This document shows, piece by piece, positions 18,498-29,109 of a DNA stretch of 64,000 nt. The notes under the pieces are model-generated. The model did no database searches and was not told where the DNA came from. It saw nothing but the letters and a program-made list of their open reading frames with translations. The position numbers were made by a program, and so were the translations under genes. Location of the stretch: NCBI GenBank assembly GCA_018434685.1, contig JAHDOV010000009.1:1-64000 (forward strand), written 5' to 3'. Source of the DNA: Deltaproteobacteria bacterium (GTDB lineage: Bacteria > Desulfobacterota > Desulfomonilia > UBA1062). The first letter of the stretch is position 1; every line of letters starts with the position of its first letter.

Positions 18498-20567
18498 ATG
18501 GCCATGCAGCGTGTGTTTCAAGAGCAGTGCATCAACACCATCCGGTTTCTTGCGGCCGATGCCATAGAGAAGGCGCATTCCGGCCACCCCGGCCTGCCCA
18601 TGGGGGCAGCGGCCATGGCCTATGTCCTGTGGATGAAACACCTCAAGCACAATCCCACAGACCCTTCCTGGCCAGACCGGGACCGTTTCATCCTCTCAGC
18701 AGGCCATGGGTCCATGCTGCTCTATGCCCTGCTCCACCTGACCGGGTATGATCTGTCCATGGCGGATCTTAAGGCCTTCAGGCAGTGGGGAAGCAGGACT
18801 CCAGGCCATCCCGAGAGCCACATCACCAGGGGTGTCGAGGTGACCACGGGGCCACTGGGCCAGGGCATCGGCAATGCCGTGGGCATGGCCATGGCCGAGG
18901 CCCATCTCGCATCTATCTACAACAGGCAGGGACACCACATCATGGATCACTTCACCTATGTCCTGGCAGGCGACGGAGACCTCATGGAAGGGGTAGCGTC
19001 CGAGGCGTGTTCTCTCGCGGGCCATCTCGGCCTGGGCAAGCTCATCGTACTCTACGACAGCAACCACATATCTCTTTCGGGTTCGACCGGGCTCAGTTTC
19101 ACCGAAGATGTTCAGGCCCGCTTCGAGGCCTATGGCTGGCATACCGTTCATGTCTCCGACGGCAACGATCTCACCGACATCGACATTGCACTCATTTCAG
19201 CCCAGCAGGAAACCAGGAGGCCCTCGCTCATCATCGTGAACACGGTCATCGGGTTCGGCTCACCGAACAGGCAGGGAACCTTCAAGGTGCACGGTAGTCC
19301 GCTCGGTTCAGACGAGCTGAAGGCAGCGAAGCGGGAACTCGGCTGGCCCCAAGACAGGGAGTTCTTTGTCCCGGACGATGTGCTGCTGCATTTTCGCACC
19401 GCAGTGTCAGCCGGAATGTCACGGGAAGACCAATGGAAGATGGAACTCGACAGTTACAGCCGTTCCTACCCCGACCTTGCAGAAGATTTCACCAGGAGAA
19501 CCGGCGGCACGCTCCCATCCGGCCTCGAAGACAGCATCAGGGGCTACGTCCCTCAAAAGACCTTTGAGGCCACGAGAAAATCTTCGGAGACCGTCCTCCA
19601 GGCGCTCGCGGCAGTGGTTCCCGAGCTCATGGGCGGATCGGCAGACCTCAACCCCTCCACCTTTACCTGGCTGAAGGGGCACGGCGATTTCCAGCCGAAG
19701 GGAACCCCGCGAGAGGGGGTTCAGGGTGCAGTGGGCGGCAGCTGGGATTACAGCGGAAGGAACATCCATTTTGGGGTGAGGGAACATGCCATGGGTGCCA
19801 TCGCTACGGGCATGGCGCTGCACGGGGGCATCATCCCCTATACTGCAACATTTCTCACCTTTGCCGACTACATGCGCCCTTCCATCCGGCTTGCCTGCCT
19901 GACCGGCATCCGTGTGATCTACGTCTTCACCCACGACAGCATCGGCCTGGGAGAAGACGGGCCCACGCACCAGCCCGTGGAGCAGGTCATGTCGCTACGG
20001 TCCATGCCGAATCTCACCGTGATCCGCCCGGCAGATGCCCTTGAGACGGCCTATGCCTGGAGGGAGGCACTGCTCAACACCGAAGGTCCCACGGCGCTCG
20101 TGCTCACCCGTCAGGAGGTGCCCCTGCTGGACAGGAGTCGCTGCGCCCCTGCAGACCAGCTCGGCCGCGGGGGCTATATCCTCTGGGAATCCGGAAAAGT
20201 CCGGCCGGACATTATCCTCATCGCCACGGGCTCCGAGGTGCACCTCGCCCTGGAGGCCGGGACGATACTGGCTGCCGAGGGAAGAGCCATCCGCGTCGTT
20301 TCCATGCCGAGCTGGGAGCTCTTTGACCGGCAGGAGGAGGGATACCGTCACAGCGTCCTGCCCGGGGACGTACGGGCACGCATAGCCGTGGAGGCAGGGA
20401 TCACGCTCGGATGGGAACACTATATCGGGCTCGACGGGGCAGCACTCGGCATGAAAGGTTTCGGGGCGAGCGCCCCGGCGCCGGTCCTGTTCGAAAAGTT
20501 CGGCATCACGGCAGATCACATCGTTGAAACCGCCAGGGACCTGCTCGGGAGAACAAAAAAGGGGTGA
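18498..20567 (+). CDS. tkt: Transketolase
   Basis: About 689 residues. A thiamin-diphosphate enzyme exchanging two-carbon units between sugar phosphates. Visible blocks: [57 protein letters not shown], the ThDP motif [33 protein letters not shown] and [15 protein letters not shown]. ATGs at 18492, 18498 and 18504 are in frame; 18498 has the best spacing from GAGGGGG, while 18492 overlaps the glk stop. Full length and intact. Confidence 0.97.
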   Translation: MAMQRVFQEQCINTIRFLAADAIEKAHSGHPGLPMGAAAMAYVLWMKHLKHNPTDPSWPDRDRFILSAGHGSMLLYALLHLTGYDLSMADLKAFRQWGSRTPGHPESHITRGVEVTTGPLGQGIGNAVGMAMAEAHLASIYNRQGHHIMDHFTYVLAGDGDLMEGVASEACSLAGHLGLGKLIVLYDSNHISLSGSTGLSFTEDVQARFEAYGWHTVHVSDGNDLTDIDIALISAQQETRRPSLIIVNTVIGFGSPNRQGTFKVHGSPLGSDELKAAKRELGWPQDREFFVPDDVLLHFRTAVSAGMSREDQWKMELDSYSRSYPDLAEDFTRRTGGTLPSGLEDSIRGYVPQKTFEATRKSSETVLQALAAVVPELMGGSADLNPSTFTWLKGHGDFQPKGTPREGVQGAVGGSWDYSGRNIHFGVREHAMGAIATGMALHGGIIPYTATFLTFADYMRPSIRLACLTGIRVIYVFTHDSIGLGEDGPTHQPVEQVMSLRSMPNLTVIRPADALETAYAWREALLNTEGPTALVLTRQEVPLLDRSRCAPADQLGRGGYILWESGKVRPDIILIATGSEVHLALEAGTILAAEGRAIRVVSMPSWELFDRQEEGYRHSVLPGDVRARIAVEAGITLGWEHYIGLDGAALGMKGFGASAPAPVLFEKFGITADHIVETARDLLGRTKKG

Positions 20568-20576
20568 GGTGGTTGA

Positions 20577-22637
20577 ATGCCCAGGGATATCCCGGTCGGC
20601 AATGGCAGGCTGCTCATATGCTTTGACCAGGACTACGCCATCCGCGATCTATACTACCCGCACGTGGGCTTCGAGAATCACGTTCGGGGCAACCGCTGCC
20701 GTATGGGCATATTCGTGGACGGGCAGTTCTCCTGGGTGGGCAGCGGCTGGGCAAGAGAGCTCGTCTATGAGAGCGACACCCTGGTAACGAAGGTCACCCT
20801 TTCCCATTCCGGCCTCGGTGTCAGGATCGAATGCCACGACACAGTGGATTTCCATGAAAACATCTTCCTGCGGGAGCTCCGCGTGGAGAACCTGATGCCT
20901 GAGCCCCGGGAGATCCGGGTGTTTTTCTCCCAGGATCTCGATATCTACGGAACGAGCGTGGGAAACACGGCGGCGTATGACCCGAAGACCGGGGGAATCG
21001 TTCATTACAAGGGCCAGCGCTACTTTCTCTTTAACGCGCAGACACAAGCCGATGGCGGCCCGCACCAGTTTGCCACCGGGCAGAAGACATCCAGGGGCAT
21101 GGAGGGAACCTTCAGGGATGCGGAAGACGGCCTCCTTTCGGGAAATCCCATCGCCCAGGGTTCCGTAGACTCGGTTATCGGCCTGAGCCTCACCCTCGAT
21201 GGTTCTGCCGCCGGCAATGCTTATTACTGGATATCGGCAGGTCAGACCTGGGAGGATGTCAGGGTGCTCGATGCGTCCGTGAAACAGCGCCACCCGGAAC
21301 AGCTCATCAAGCGTACCAGGGATTACTGGCACCTGTGGGCCAGGAAGGAGACGCCGAGTTTTCATATGCTCGAGGACTCCATCGCCCAGACCTATCGCAG
21401 GAGCCTGCTCATCTTAAGGACCCAGATCGACTGGCAGGGAGGCATCCTCGCGGCCAACGATTCGGATGTCATCCAGTTCAACCGCGACACCTATTCGTAT
21501 ATCTGGCCCCGCGACGGTGCCCTGGTGGCGAATGCCATGGATCAGGCAGGGTATGTGGTCCTTTCCGAGAATTTCTACCGGTTCATCGCCGGCCTGGTGG
21601 GAAAGGAGGGCTACCTGCTCCACAAGTACAACCCGGACGGCACCCTGGCTTCATCCTGGCATCCCTGGTATGAAGACGGACAGGAAAGGCTGCCCATCCA
21701 GGAGGACGAGACCGCACTGGTGGTGTGGGCCCTGTGGAAGCACTTTGTGCTCTATCGGAATATCGAGTTCATCAAACCCCTCTACCGGCCGCTCGTGAAG
21801 AATACCGCCGATTTCATGTGCAGCTACCGGGACAGCACCACCGGCCTGCCGGAGGCATCGTACGATCTCTGGGAGGAGCGGCGGGGTGTCCTGAGCTATA
21901 CCGTGGGGGCCGTATTCGGCGGACTCACTGCCGCCTCCATCTTCTGCAGGATATTCGGTGAGGAGCACAAGGCAGAGCAGTACCGGAAGGCAGCCGCCGA
22001 GATCCGCGACGGTGCATCGAAGCACCTGTGGCAGGAGAAGTCAGGCCGTTTCTGCAGGATGCTCTATCACGGTCCGGGCGGAGAACTCGAGGTGGACGAC
22101 ACCTGTGACGCAAGCCTCTGGGCGCTTTTTGCCTTCGGGCTGTTCTCAGCGGACGACCCTCGCCTTGTTTCCACCATGAACACACTGAGGCAGCGGCTGT
22201 GGGTGAATACGCCGGTGGGAGGCATGGCCCGGTACGAGAACGACCCCTACCACCGGGTCAGCCAGGATCTGCCCGGCAATCCGTGGTTCATCTGCACGTT
22301 GTGGCTCGCCGACTATCTCATCGAGCGCTCGAAAACCATCGAAGACCTCGACGAGGCCATTGCCATCATGAAGTGGGTTGCAGACCATGCATTGCCGTCC
22401 GGGGTGCTTGCCGAGCAGGTGCATCCGTTCACCGGGGCGCCCCTGTCAGTCTCTCCGTTGACCTGGAGTCATGCAACCTTTGTCTCTACCACGCACCGGC
22501 TGGTCAGAAAACTCGGCTCCCTGCTGGAAATGCCGGAATCCGGCCTGGCGCTGATCGACAGGGCACGCACCGGCGACTGGATCGGCAGACTGTATAATGA
22601 AACTTGTGATTCCATTCATGAATTGTGTAAGGTATAG
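20577..22637 (+). CDS. Glycoside hydrolase family 15 (glucoamylase-like)
   Basis: 686 residues; N-terminal beta-sandwich domain (about 1-270) and an alpha/alpha barrel (about 290-660). GH15 marks are YIWPRDGALVANAMDQAGY, HPWYEDGQERLPIQEDETAL, the catalytic acid region GLPEASYDLWEERRG and the second glutamate region LAEQVHPFTGAPLSVSPLTW. No signal peptide, so it should work on intracellular glucan, dextrin or trehalose and release glucose for the glucokinase upstream. The exact linkage cannot be told. The ribosome site GTGAGGTGG lies before the ATG, nine bases after tkt. Confidence 0.93.
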   Translation: MPRDIPVGNGRLLICFDQDYAIRDLYYPHVGFENHVRGNRCRMGIFVDGQFSWVGSGWARELVYESDTLVTKVTLSHSGLGVRIECHDTVDFHENIFLRELRVENLMPEPREIRVFFSQDLDIYGTSVGNTAAYDPKTGGIVHYKGQRYFLFNAQTQADGGPHQFATGQKTSRGMEGTFRDAEDGLLSGNPIAQGSVDSVIGLSLTLDGSAAGNAYYWISAGQTWEDVRVLDASVKQRHPEQLIKRTRDYWHLWARKETPSFHMLEDSIAQTYRRSLLILRTQIDWQGGILAANDSDVIQFNRDTYSYIWPRDGALVANAMDQAGYVVLSENFYRFIAGLVGKEGYLLHKYNPDGTLASSWHPWYEDGQERLPIQEDETALVVWALWKHFVLYRNIEFIKPLYRPLVKNTADFMCSYRDSTTGLPEASYDLWEERRGVLSYTVGAVFGGLTAASIFCRIFGEEHKAEQYRKAAAEIRDGASKHLWQEKSGRFCRMLYHGPGGELEVDDTCDASLWALFAFGLFSADDPRLVSTMNTLRQRLWVNTPVGGMARYENDPYHRVSQDLPGNPWFICTLWLADYLIERSKTIEDLDEAIAIMKWVADHALPSGVLAEQVHPFTGAPLSVSPLTWSHATFVSTTHRLVRKLGSLLEMPESGLALIDRARTGDWIGRLYNETCDSIHELCKV

Positions 22638-22677
22638 GAGAATCTTATTCACACATCATTCGAGAAGGAGCATTACT

Positions 22678-23763
22678 ATGACAAAACTCCATGATCTGGC
22701 AGCCCTCGGGCAGGCAATATGGTTCGACTACATCAGGAGAACGCTCATCACCTCCGGGGAACTGCAGTCGCTCATCGACCAGGGGGTACGCGGAGTCACC
22801 TCCAACCCCACGATCTTCGAAAAGGCGATTGCAGGGAGCGTCGACTATGACGACGACCTGAAGGAACTGGTGAAGCGGGGCAACTCCATCGACGAGATCT
22901 ACGAGAAGCTTGCCATGTGGGATATTGCACACACCGCAGACCTGTTCCGCCCGGTCTACGACGAGACACGCGGCCTGGACGGGTATGTCAGCCTGGAGGT
23001 GAGCCCTACCCTGGCATATGAAACCGGCAAGACCATCAGCGAGGCCCGGAGGCTCTTCAGGACCCTGGACCGTCCCAACGTGATGATCAAGGTGCCGGCA
23101 ACACCGCAGGGCGTTCCCGCGATCGAAACCCTCATCGGGGACGGGATCAACGTGAACGTCACCCTGCTGTTTTCCGTGCGGAACTACGAGGACGTCGCCT
23201 GGGCATATGTCGCAGGTCTTGAAAAGCTGGCAGAAAAGAACGGGAATCTCGGCAAGGTCGCTTCGGTGGCCTCGTTCTTTGTCAGCAGGGTGGATTCCAC
23301 GGTTGATGCCGCCCTGGAAAAGATCGGCAACACCGAACTCCAGGGAAAGATCGCCATAGCCAACGCCAAGATCGCCTACGAGATCTTCCACCAGGTGTTC
23401 TCGGGACCGCGCTGGCAGAGGCTCGCAGACAGGGGAGCACAGGTGCAGCGGCTTCTGTGGGCGAGCACGGGGACCAAGAACCGGAACTATCCCGATACGC
23501 TCTATCTGGACGAGCTCATCGGGCCGCACACGGTCAACACCGTTCCCCCGGCAACGCTGCAGGCCTATCTCGACCACGGGAGAGTACAGGCAACCCTGGA
23601 TGAGGGTATTGATAAGGCCCGCGATCAGATCGACAGGATCGCAAGACTCGGCATCGATCTCGATGCCATCACCGACAAGCTGCAGGAAGACGGAGTGGCC
23701 TCGTTTGCACAATCCTTTGAATCGCTCATGAGCAGCATCGGGGAGAAAAGCAAGGAGTTCTGA
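22678..23763 (+). CDS. tal: Transaldolase
   Basis: 361 residues, matching the longer bacterial transaldolases. ATG 22678 has GAAGGAG upstream; the reading frame extends further up but without a ribosome site. Schiff-base lysine is K138 in NVMIKVPAT. Also seen are GVTSNPTIFEKAIAGS, the N-terminal SxxN motif region, and LLWASTGTKN near residue 260. Its stop overlaps the start of pgi by one base. In many bacteria this very transaldolase type is fused to phosphoglucose isomerase; here they are still separate. Confidence 0.96.
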   Translation: MTKLHDLAALGQAIWFDYIRRTLITSGELQSLIDQGVRGVTSNPTIFEKAIAGSVDYDDDLKELVKRGNSIDEIYEKLAMWDIAHTADLFRPVYDETRGLDGYVSLEVSPTLAYETGKTISEARRLFRTLDRPNVMIKVPATPQGVPAIETLIGDGINVNVTLLFSVRNYEDVAWAYVAGLEKLAEKNGNLGKVASVASFFVSRVDSTVDAALEKIGNTELQGKIAIANAKIAYEIFHQVFSGPRWQRLADRGAQVQRLLWASTGTKNRNYPDTLYLDELIGPHTVNTVPPATLQAYLDHGRVQATLDEGIDKARDQIDRIARLGIDLDAITDKLQEDGVASFAQSFESLMSSIGEKSKEF

Positions 23764-25472
23764 TGTCACAAATCTGCCGGATGACGGAGAACCTCGGACC
23801 ATACCTGAAGGTCGTGGAAACAGCGTTACTGAAGCTCCGGGATGACAATATCATGTCCCGCATATGGGCGCATGATCACACGGTTTGGAACCCCGGGCCC
23901 GCAGAGATCGCAAACCGGCTCGGGTGGCTCCAGGCACCCGGGGTCATGGCGGCTAGTGTCGAAAAGCTTGAATCCTTTGCACGGGACATGGCTGCCCTTG
24001 GGTATACCCGGGCCCTGCTTCTGGGCATGGGGGGGTCTTCTCTGGCGCCAGAGGTCTTCAGCAGGACGTTTCAGGCCAGGGAGGGGTTCCTCGAGCTGAC
24101 AGTGCTCGACAGCACGGACCCTGCCGCTGTTGCGTCCATGGCCTCCAGTATCGACCCGGCACATACCCTGTGCATCGTCTCGACAAAATCAGGCACCACC
24201 CCGGAGACGCTTTCGTTCTTCAGGTATTTCTACAACCTGTTTGCAGACGCCCTGGGCACCGAAGAGGCAGGAGGGCATTTCATCGCGATCACCGATGCGG
24301 ATACGCCATTGACAGCCCTTGCCCGGCGGTATGCCTTCCGCAGGACCTTTCTCAACGATCCCACCATCGGAGGCCGCTATTCCGCACTGTCATACTTCGG
24401 CCTCGTGCCGGCCGCCCTCATCGGGATGGATATCAGGCTGCTCCTGGACAGGGCTCTGATCCTTGCGGAGAACTGCAAATCAAGCAACTGCCCGGTCGAG
24501 GGTAACAACTACGGCGGCAGGCTCGGCACCCTCCTGGCTGTGATGGCCCGCTCTGGCAGGGACAAGGCAACCTTTGTCATCTCGAAACAGCTCGCGCCCT
24601 TTGGCGACTGGGTGGAACAGCTCATAGCGGAGAGTTCGGGCAAACAGGGCACCGGTATCGTGCCCATCGTGAACGAACAGCTCGGCTTCCCCGGCCAGTA
24701 CAGGGATGACCGGCTCTTTGTCCATATCAGGATAAACGGTGACGAGACCTATGACGACAGCCTCAGAGACCTCGAACAGGCAGGACATCCCGTGGTGCAT
24801 ATCTGTCTTCACGACAGCTCTGATCTGGGCGGGCAGTTCTTCCTCTGGGAGATGGCAATGGCCGTTGCAGGACATATCCTCGGCATCAATCCCTTTGACC
24901 AGCCCGATGTGGAATCCGCCAAGATCCTGGCCCGCAAGGCCATCAGCGAGTATCAGGTAAAGGGGACGCTGCCGGTGCAGACCCCGCTTCTGTGTGACAG
25001 GGACACCTTTGTCTACGGCGATCTCAGGGCGGACAGCCTCGAGGAAGCCCTGCTGGTATTCCTCGCGGGGATACACGACGGGTCCTATGTCGCTCTCCAG
25101 GCATATCTGCCTCCTACCGGACAGACCGATGCGGCCCTGGCTGAGCTCCGCATGAAGATCCGCGATAGCTGCCGGGTCGCCACCACGCTCGGCTATGGCC
25201 CGCGCTTCCTCCACTCCACCGGTCAGCTCCACAAGGGAGGTGCGGACAACGGCCTGTTCATTCAGATCACCTGCGACAATCCCCTGGAGATACCGATCCC
25301 CGACGAGGCAGGCTATAAAGCCTCCTCCATGGACTTCGGCGTACTGAAGACTGCCCAGGCCCTGGGTGACTGGCAGGCGCTGGTCAATGCGGGTAGAAAG
25401 GTCCTCCGGCTTCATGTGGGGCTGGACGACGTGTCGAGCGCCGTACGGCGCATAGCTCAGATGCTCGGGTAA
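23763..25472 (+). CDS. pgi: Glucose-6-phosphate isomerase (type found fused to transaldolase)
   Basis: 569 residues. SIS-type isomerase: LLGMGGSSLAPEVFSRTF, TVLDSTDPAAV, CIVSTKSGTTPETLSFFRYF and ALSYFGLVPAAL in the first domain, then GEMA-like LWEMAMAVAGHILGINPFDQPDVE. The C-terminal histidine/lysine region is RFLHSTGQLHKGGADNGLF. The start overlaps the transaldolase stop (ATGATG arrangement, one shared base), which implies coupled translation. It links glucose-6-phosphate and fructose-6-phosphate in the local pathway. Confidence 0.95.
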   Translation: MSQICRMTENLGPYLKVVETALLKLRDDNIMSRIWAHDHTVWNPGPAEIANRLGWLQAPGVMAASVEKLESFARDMAALGYTRALLLGMGGSSLAPEVFSRTFQAREGFLELTVLDSTDPAAVASMASSIDPAHTLCIVSTKSGTTPETLSFFRYFYNLFADALGTEEAGGHFIAITDADTPLTALARRYAFRRTFLNDPTIGGRYSALSYFGLVPAALIGMDIRLLLDRALILAENCKSSNCPVEGNNYGGRLGTLLAVMARSGRDKATFVISKQLAPFGDWVEQLIAESSGKQGTGIVPIVNEQLGFPGQYRDDRLFVHIRINGDETYDDSLRDLEQAGHPVVHICLHDSSDLGGQFFLWEMAMAVAGHILGINPFDQPDVESAKILARKAISEYQVKGTLPVQTPLLCDRDTFVYGDLRADSLEEALLVFLAGIHDGSYVALQAYLPPTGQTDAALAELRMKIRDSCRVATTLGYGPRFLHSTGQLHKGGADNGLFIQITCDNPLEIPIPDEAGYKASSMDFGVLKTAQALGDWQALVNAGRKVLRLHVGLDDVSSAVRRIAQMLG

Positions 25473-25499
25473 GCCGCAAGGAGCGGCTCATGTGTTCAT

Positions 25500-26210
25500 A
25501 TGAAGGGTGACGCTGCACTGCTCAAACAGGCTGCAGCCTACCGGGCTGTGGAGTTCGTGGAATCGGGCATGATCATCGGGCTCGGACACGGCAGCACGGC
25601 CCTGTACGCCCTCAGACGCATCGCCGAGCTCGTTTCCCGGCATACGCTCGAAGACATACTCGCCATACCCTGTTCGCTCCAGGTGGAGCACGAGGCACGA
25701 ACGCGGGGCATACCTCTGACCACCTTCGACGAGTATACCCGTATCGACCTCACCATCGACGGTGCGGACGAGGTGGACCCTGATCTCAATCTCATCAAGG
25801 GGGGCGGCGGGGCGATGCTGCGCGAGAAGATCGTTGCCCAGGCGAGCGCACGGGAGATTATCGTGGTGGACGAGTCCAAGCTCACCCCTTCGCTCGGAAC
25901 CCTCTCCCCGGTGCCCGTGGAGGTGCTTCCATTCGGCTTCAATGTCGAAACAAGATTCATCGAACAGCTCGGGGCCGCGGTGAAGGTGCGAAAGACACTG
26001 GAAGGCTCCCCCTTCCTGACCGATCAGGGAAACCTCATCCTGGACTGCACCTTCGGCCCCATACCGGATCCGCCGCATCTCGCAGCCATGCTCAGCGAAC
26101 GTGCCGGCATCGTGGAACACGGCCTTTTTATAAATATCGCGACGGATGTCATCGTTGCCGGATCCAAGGGTATCCGCCATCTCGTCAGATCCGGTGAGCT
26201 GCCGGCATAA
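25500..26210 (+). CDS. rpiA: Ribose-5-phosphate isomerase A
   Basis: 236 residues. Interconverts ribose-5-phosphate and ribulose-5-phosphate. RpiA blocks: GLGHGSTALYALRRI (phosphate loop), DLTIDGADEVDPDLNLIKGG with catalytic acids, GGAMLREKIVA, and VVDESKL. AAGGAG stands about 16 bases before the ATG, rather far. Lies 27 bases after pgi in the same array. Confidence 0.96.
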   Translation: MKGDAALLKQAAAYRAVEFVESGMIIGLGHGSTALYALRRIAELVSRHTLEDILAIPCSLQVEHEARTRGIPLTTFDEYTRIDLTIDGADEVDPDLNLIKGGGGAMLREKIVAQASAREIIVVDESKLTPSLGTLSPVPVEVLPFGFNVETRFIEQLGAAVKVRKTLEGSPFLTDQGNLILDCTFGPIPDPPHLAAMLSERAGIVEHGLFINIATDVIVAGSKGIRHLVRSGELPA

Positions 26211-26343
26211 TCGTCCTCCACCCTTGTACGCACAGTCTTCCCCGCTATATTAATACCTGTATCAGGACTGCATATCCCTGCTTCAGAGTATCTGTTTCCG
26301 TCTGATAAATGACATTTCCTGAACATGGGAAGGGGGATCGGGC

Positions 26344-27276
26344 ATGGAACTCGCGATGATCGGCCTGGGAAAGATGGGGCTCAATATGGCAACGCGTCTG
26401 CTGCGTGCGGGTCACTCCGTGGTGGCGTACGATCTGGCTGAAGAGGCTGTCCGGCAGGCTCGGCTCGAAGGCGCACAGGCTGCAGGAACGATCCGTGACG
26501 TTGCCGGCATGCTCGCTGCCCCGCGGGTGGTATGGGTTATGGTGCCTTCCGGAGACCCCACCGAAGATACTATTGCCACCCTGTCATCCCTCCTGTCCGC
26601 AGGCGACTGCATCGTTGACGGTGGAAACAGCAATTACAAAGACTCCATGCGCCGGGCCGGTATGCTCAAGGACCTGGGGCTGCATTTTGTGGATGTGGGC
26701 ACCAGCGGGGGAATCAGGGGGCTCGCCGAAGGGTACAGTATGATGATCGGGGGCGACGTGGATGTCGTGGTGCGCCTGCGCCCGCTGTTCGAGGCCCTTG
26801 CACCTGCTCCGGACAGGGGGTGGGGCCGCGTGGGGCCGAGCGGTTCCGGTCATTTCGTCAAGATGGTCCACAACGGCATTGAATACGGCCTGATGCAGGC
26901 ATATGCCGAAGGTTTCGACCTCATGAAGGCAAAAGAGGAGTTCGGCCTGGACATGCACCAGATTACTCAGATCTGGCGCTTCGGCAGCGTCATCAGGTCA
27001 TGGCTTCTCGATATCACTGCCGAGGCCTTTGCCGAAGACCAGGAACTGAGTGATGTCGAGGCCTGGGTTGCAGACAGCGGAGAGGGCCGCTGGAGTGTGG
27101 CCGAGGCCATCGACCTGAACGTCCCGGCGCCCGTGATCACACTTGCACTTGAGATGCGCCTGGTGAGCCGCCACAAAGACAGCTATGCGGCAAAGGTCAT
27201 CTCGGCCATGAGGAACAGGTTCGGCGGCCACCCGGTGCGCAGGGGTCATACGCGATCGGGCGAGCAGGCTGGCTGA
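26344..27276 (+). CDS. gnd: 6-phosphogluconate dehydrogenase, short (about 300-residue) type
   Basis: 310 residues, so the short, usually NAD-preferring, bacterial form. Oxidatively decarboxylates 6-phosphogluconate to ribulose-5-phosphate. Rossmann motif MIGLGKMGLNMATRLL; substrate loop DVGTSGGIRGLAEGYSMMIGG; catalytic Lys and Asn in HFVKMVHNGIEYGLMQAYAEG; WRFGSVIRSWLLDI. A 133-base gap separates it from rpiA. With zwf and pgl on the opposite strand at 32-35 kb, the oxidative pentose-phosphate branch is complete in the window. Confidence 0.95.
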   Translation: MELAMIGLGKMGLNMATRLLRAGHSVVAYDLAEEAVRQARLEGAQAAGTIRDVAGMLAAPRVVWVMVPSGDPTEDTIATLSSLLSAGDCIVDGGNSNYKDSMRRAGMLKDLGLHFVDVGTSGGIRGLAEGYSMMIGGDVDVVVRLRPLFEALAPAPDRGWGRVGPSGSGHFVKMVHNGIEYGLMQAYAEGFDLMKAKEEFGLDMHQITQIWRFGSVIRSWLLDITAEAFAEDQELSDVEAWVADSGEGRWSVAEAIDLNVPAPVITLALEMRLVSRHKDSYAAKVISAMRNRFGGHPVRRGHTRSGEQAG

Positions 27277-27304
27277 GCAAGAAAAGGGATAAAGGAGCAG
27301 ACCC

Positions 27305-28774
27305 ATGTCGGAATACGAATACGACCTCGGGATAATCGGCGGCGGAGCGGCAGGGCTCACTGCTGCCGCAGGGGGTGCCCAGTTCGGGGCAAAGACCCTC
27401 CTCATCGAAAAATCGGATAAACTCGGAGGTGACTGCCTCCACTACGGGTGCGTGCCGTCGAAAACGCTCATCAGGACCGCGGGGGTCTGGGCGCAGGCAC
27501 GCCGCTGTCAGGACTTCGGTCTCCCGGAACTGGTGCTGCCTCACGTGGACCTGGGCGCTGTCATGGACCGCGTCCAATCGGTCATCGAGAGGATCCAGCA
27601 CCATGACTCTCCCGAGCGGTTCTGCGGTCTCGGGGCCGGGGTGAAATTCGGCGCCCCGGTCTTTATCGATGACCATGTCGTGGAGGTCGACGGAGACCGG
27701 ATATCTGCCAGGAGCTGGGTTATTGCCACCGGCTCCAGCCCTGCCCTGCCCCCGGTGGACGGCCTCGATCTCGTGGCGCCCTGGACCAACGAGACCGTGT
27801 TCTCCCAGAGGACCCTTCCCGGCAGGCTCATTGTCCTGGGGGGCGGCCCGGTCGGTCTCGAGCTGTCACAGGCCTTCTGCCGGCTGGGATCACACGTCAT
27901 CATCGTCGAATTCATGGAACAGATCCTCGGGCCGGAAGACGCCGATATGGCTGAAATCCTGAAAGAGCGCCTCGTGAGCGAGGGTGTGGAGATCCATACA
28001 GGCACGAAGGCTGTCCGTGCCGAGGCCATACCCGGCGGCGTACGGATCGTAGTTGCCCCTGCCAGGTCAGAAGGCCCCACACGGGTGATCGAAGCCGATG
28101 CAATCCTGGTGGCAGCAGGCAGGAAGCCCAATATCGACGGCCTCGGCCTCGATGCGGCAGGGGTGAAGCATACCCCGCGCGGCATACCGGCCAATGCCCG
28201 CATGAAAACGAATATCCCGCACATCTATGCCTGCGGCGACGTGAACGGCCAGATGCCCTTTACCCATGTTGCCGGCTACGAGGGCGGTATCGCTTTAAGC
28301 AATGCGGTCCTGCGCCTGCCCAGAAAGGCAGACTACACCAGGGTGGGTTGGTGCACCTATACCGATCCTGAGGTGGCGAGCATCGGGCTGAATGAAAAAC
28401 GCGCGCAAAAGGAAGGCATCGACTACCACGTCTTCGAAGAGCTGTATGCGGACAATGACCGGGCGCTGGCCGAGGGGGAGGAAACCGGCAAGATCAAGAT
28501 GCTCGTGAGCCCCAGGGGCAAGCTGCTGGGCTGCCAGATCATCGGCGCCCACGCAGGGGAACTCATACATGAGTGGGTGCTTGCGCACAGTGCCGGGGTG
28601 AAGCTCTCTGCCATTGCCGGTATGGTTCATGTCTATCCGACCGTCTCCGAGATCTCCAAACGCGTGGCCGGAGACCTGTTCGCCTCGAAGATCTTCTCCG
28701 ACAAGACCAGGACCATGCTGCGGCTGCTGTTCAACCTCAAGGGTCGGGCATGCTCCCTGCCTAAGGAGGCATAG
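27305..28774 (+). CDS. MerA/Lpd-like FAD pyridine nucleotide-disulfide oxidoreductase
   Basis: 489 residues. FAD Rossmann motif IIGGGAAGLTAA; redox-active pair C44/C49 in GGDCLHYGCVPSKTL; NAD(P) motif VLGGGPVGLELSQAF; second FAD block IYACGDVNGQMPFTH; C-terminal dimer domain with HVYPTVSEI in place of the usual HAHPT. No vicinal C-terminal cysteines as in true mercuric reductase and no dehydrogenase-complex genes nearby, so substrate is unknown. Members of this subgroup are often found with TVP38-type membrane proteins; one lies at 34.7 kb, though on the other strand. AAGGAG precedes the ATG. Confidence 0.93.
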   Translation: MSEYEYDLGIIGGGAAGLTAAAGGAQFGAKTLLIEKSDKLGGDCLHYGCVPSKTLIRTAGVWAQARRCQDFGLPELVLPHVDLGAVMDRVQSVIERIQHHDSPERFCGLGAGVKFGAPVFIDDHVVEVDGDRISARSWVIATGSSPALPPVDGLDLVAPWTNETVFSQRTLPGRLIVLGGGPVGLELSQAFCRLGSHVIIVEFMEQILGPEDADMAEILKERLVSEGVEIHTGTKAVRAEAIPGGVRIVVAPARSEGPTRVIEADAILVAAGRKPNIDGLGLDAAGVKHTPRGIPANARMKTNIPHIYACGDVNGQMPFTHVAGYEGGIALSNAVLRLPRKADYTRVGWCTYTDPEVASIGLNEKRAQKEGIDYHVFEELYADNDRALAEGEETGKIKMLVSPRGKLLGCQIIGAHAGELIHEWVLAHSAGVKLSAIAGMVHVYPTVSEISKRVAGDLFASKIFSDKTRTMLRLLFNLKGRACSLPKEA

Positions 28775-29109
28775 AAGTTACCCGGTTTCTGTCCGCTCTA
28801 CTCTCCTCTCAAGATCTCCACGAGGAAAAAGGGCTGAGACTGAGCAGGAGACACGGGCAGGGAGAGCGGTCCTCATCTTCACAGGAAAATCGCCGGTGCG
28901 GAGCGAACGTGTCACCACAGCGCTTCAGCCAGGCATTGGTACCCCCTGCCCGTGATGGCGAAGAGATGGTGCAATTGAGTAATGAAACGGGCGGTCGCAT
29001 CATTGGCAGGACCAGCCCATACCATTACTCCAGTGCACCACTGCCCTTCTTTTCAAGATCTCGCAGAAACAGGGCAGCCGATGCCGGTCAAACAGGAAAG
29101 GGCCCTCGT
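28775..29109. other. Intergenic, no gene recognised
   Basis: 335 bases between the flavoprotein and a convergent small gene. Frames on both strands were read and no protein-like stretch or strong hairpin with T-run was found. Confidence 0.5.

Noticed and set aside
22645-23802. Long minus-strand open frame opposite transaldolase
   Set aside because: Antisense shadow; the plus-strand protein has catalytic residues and correct length.
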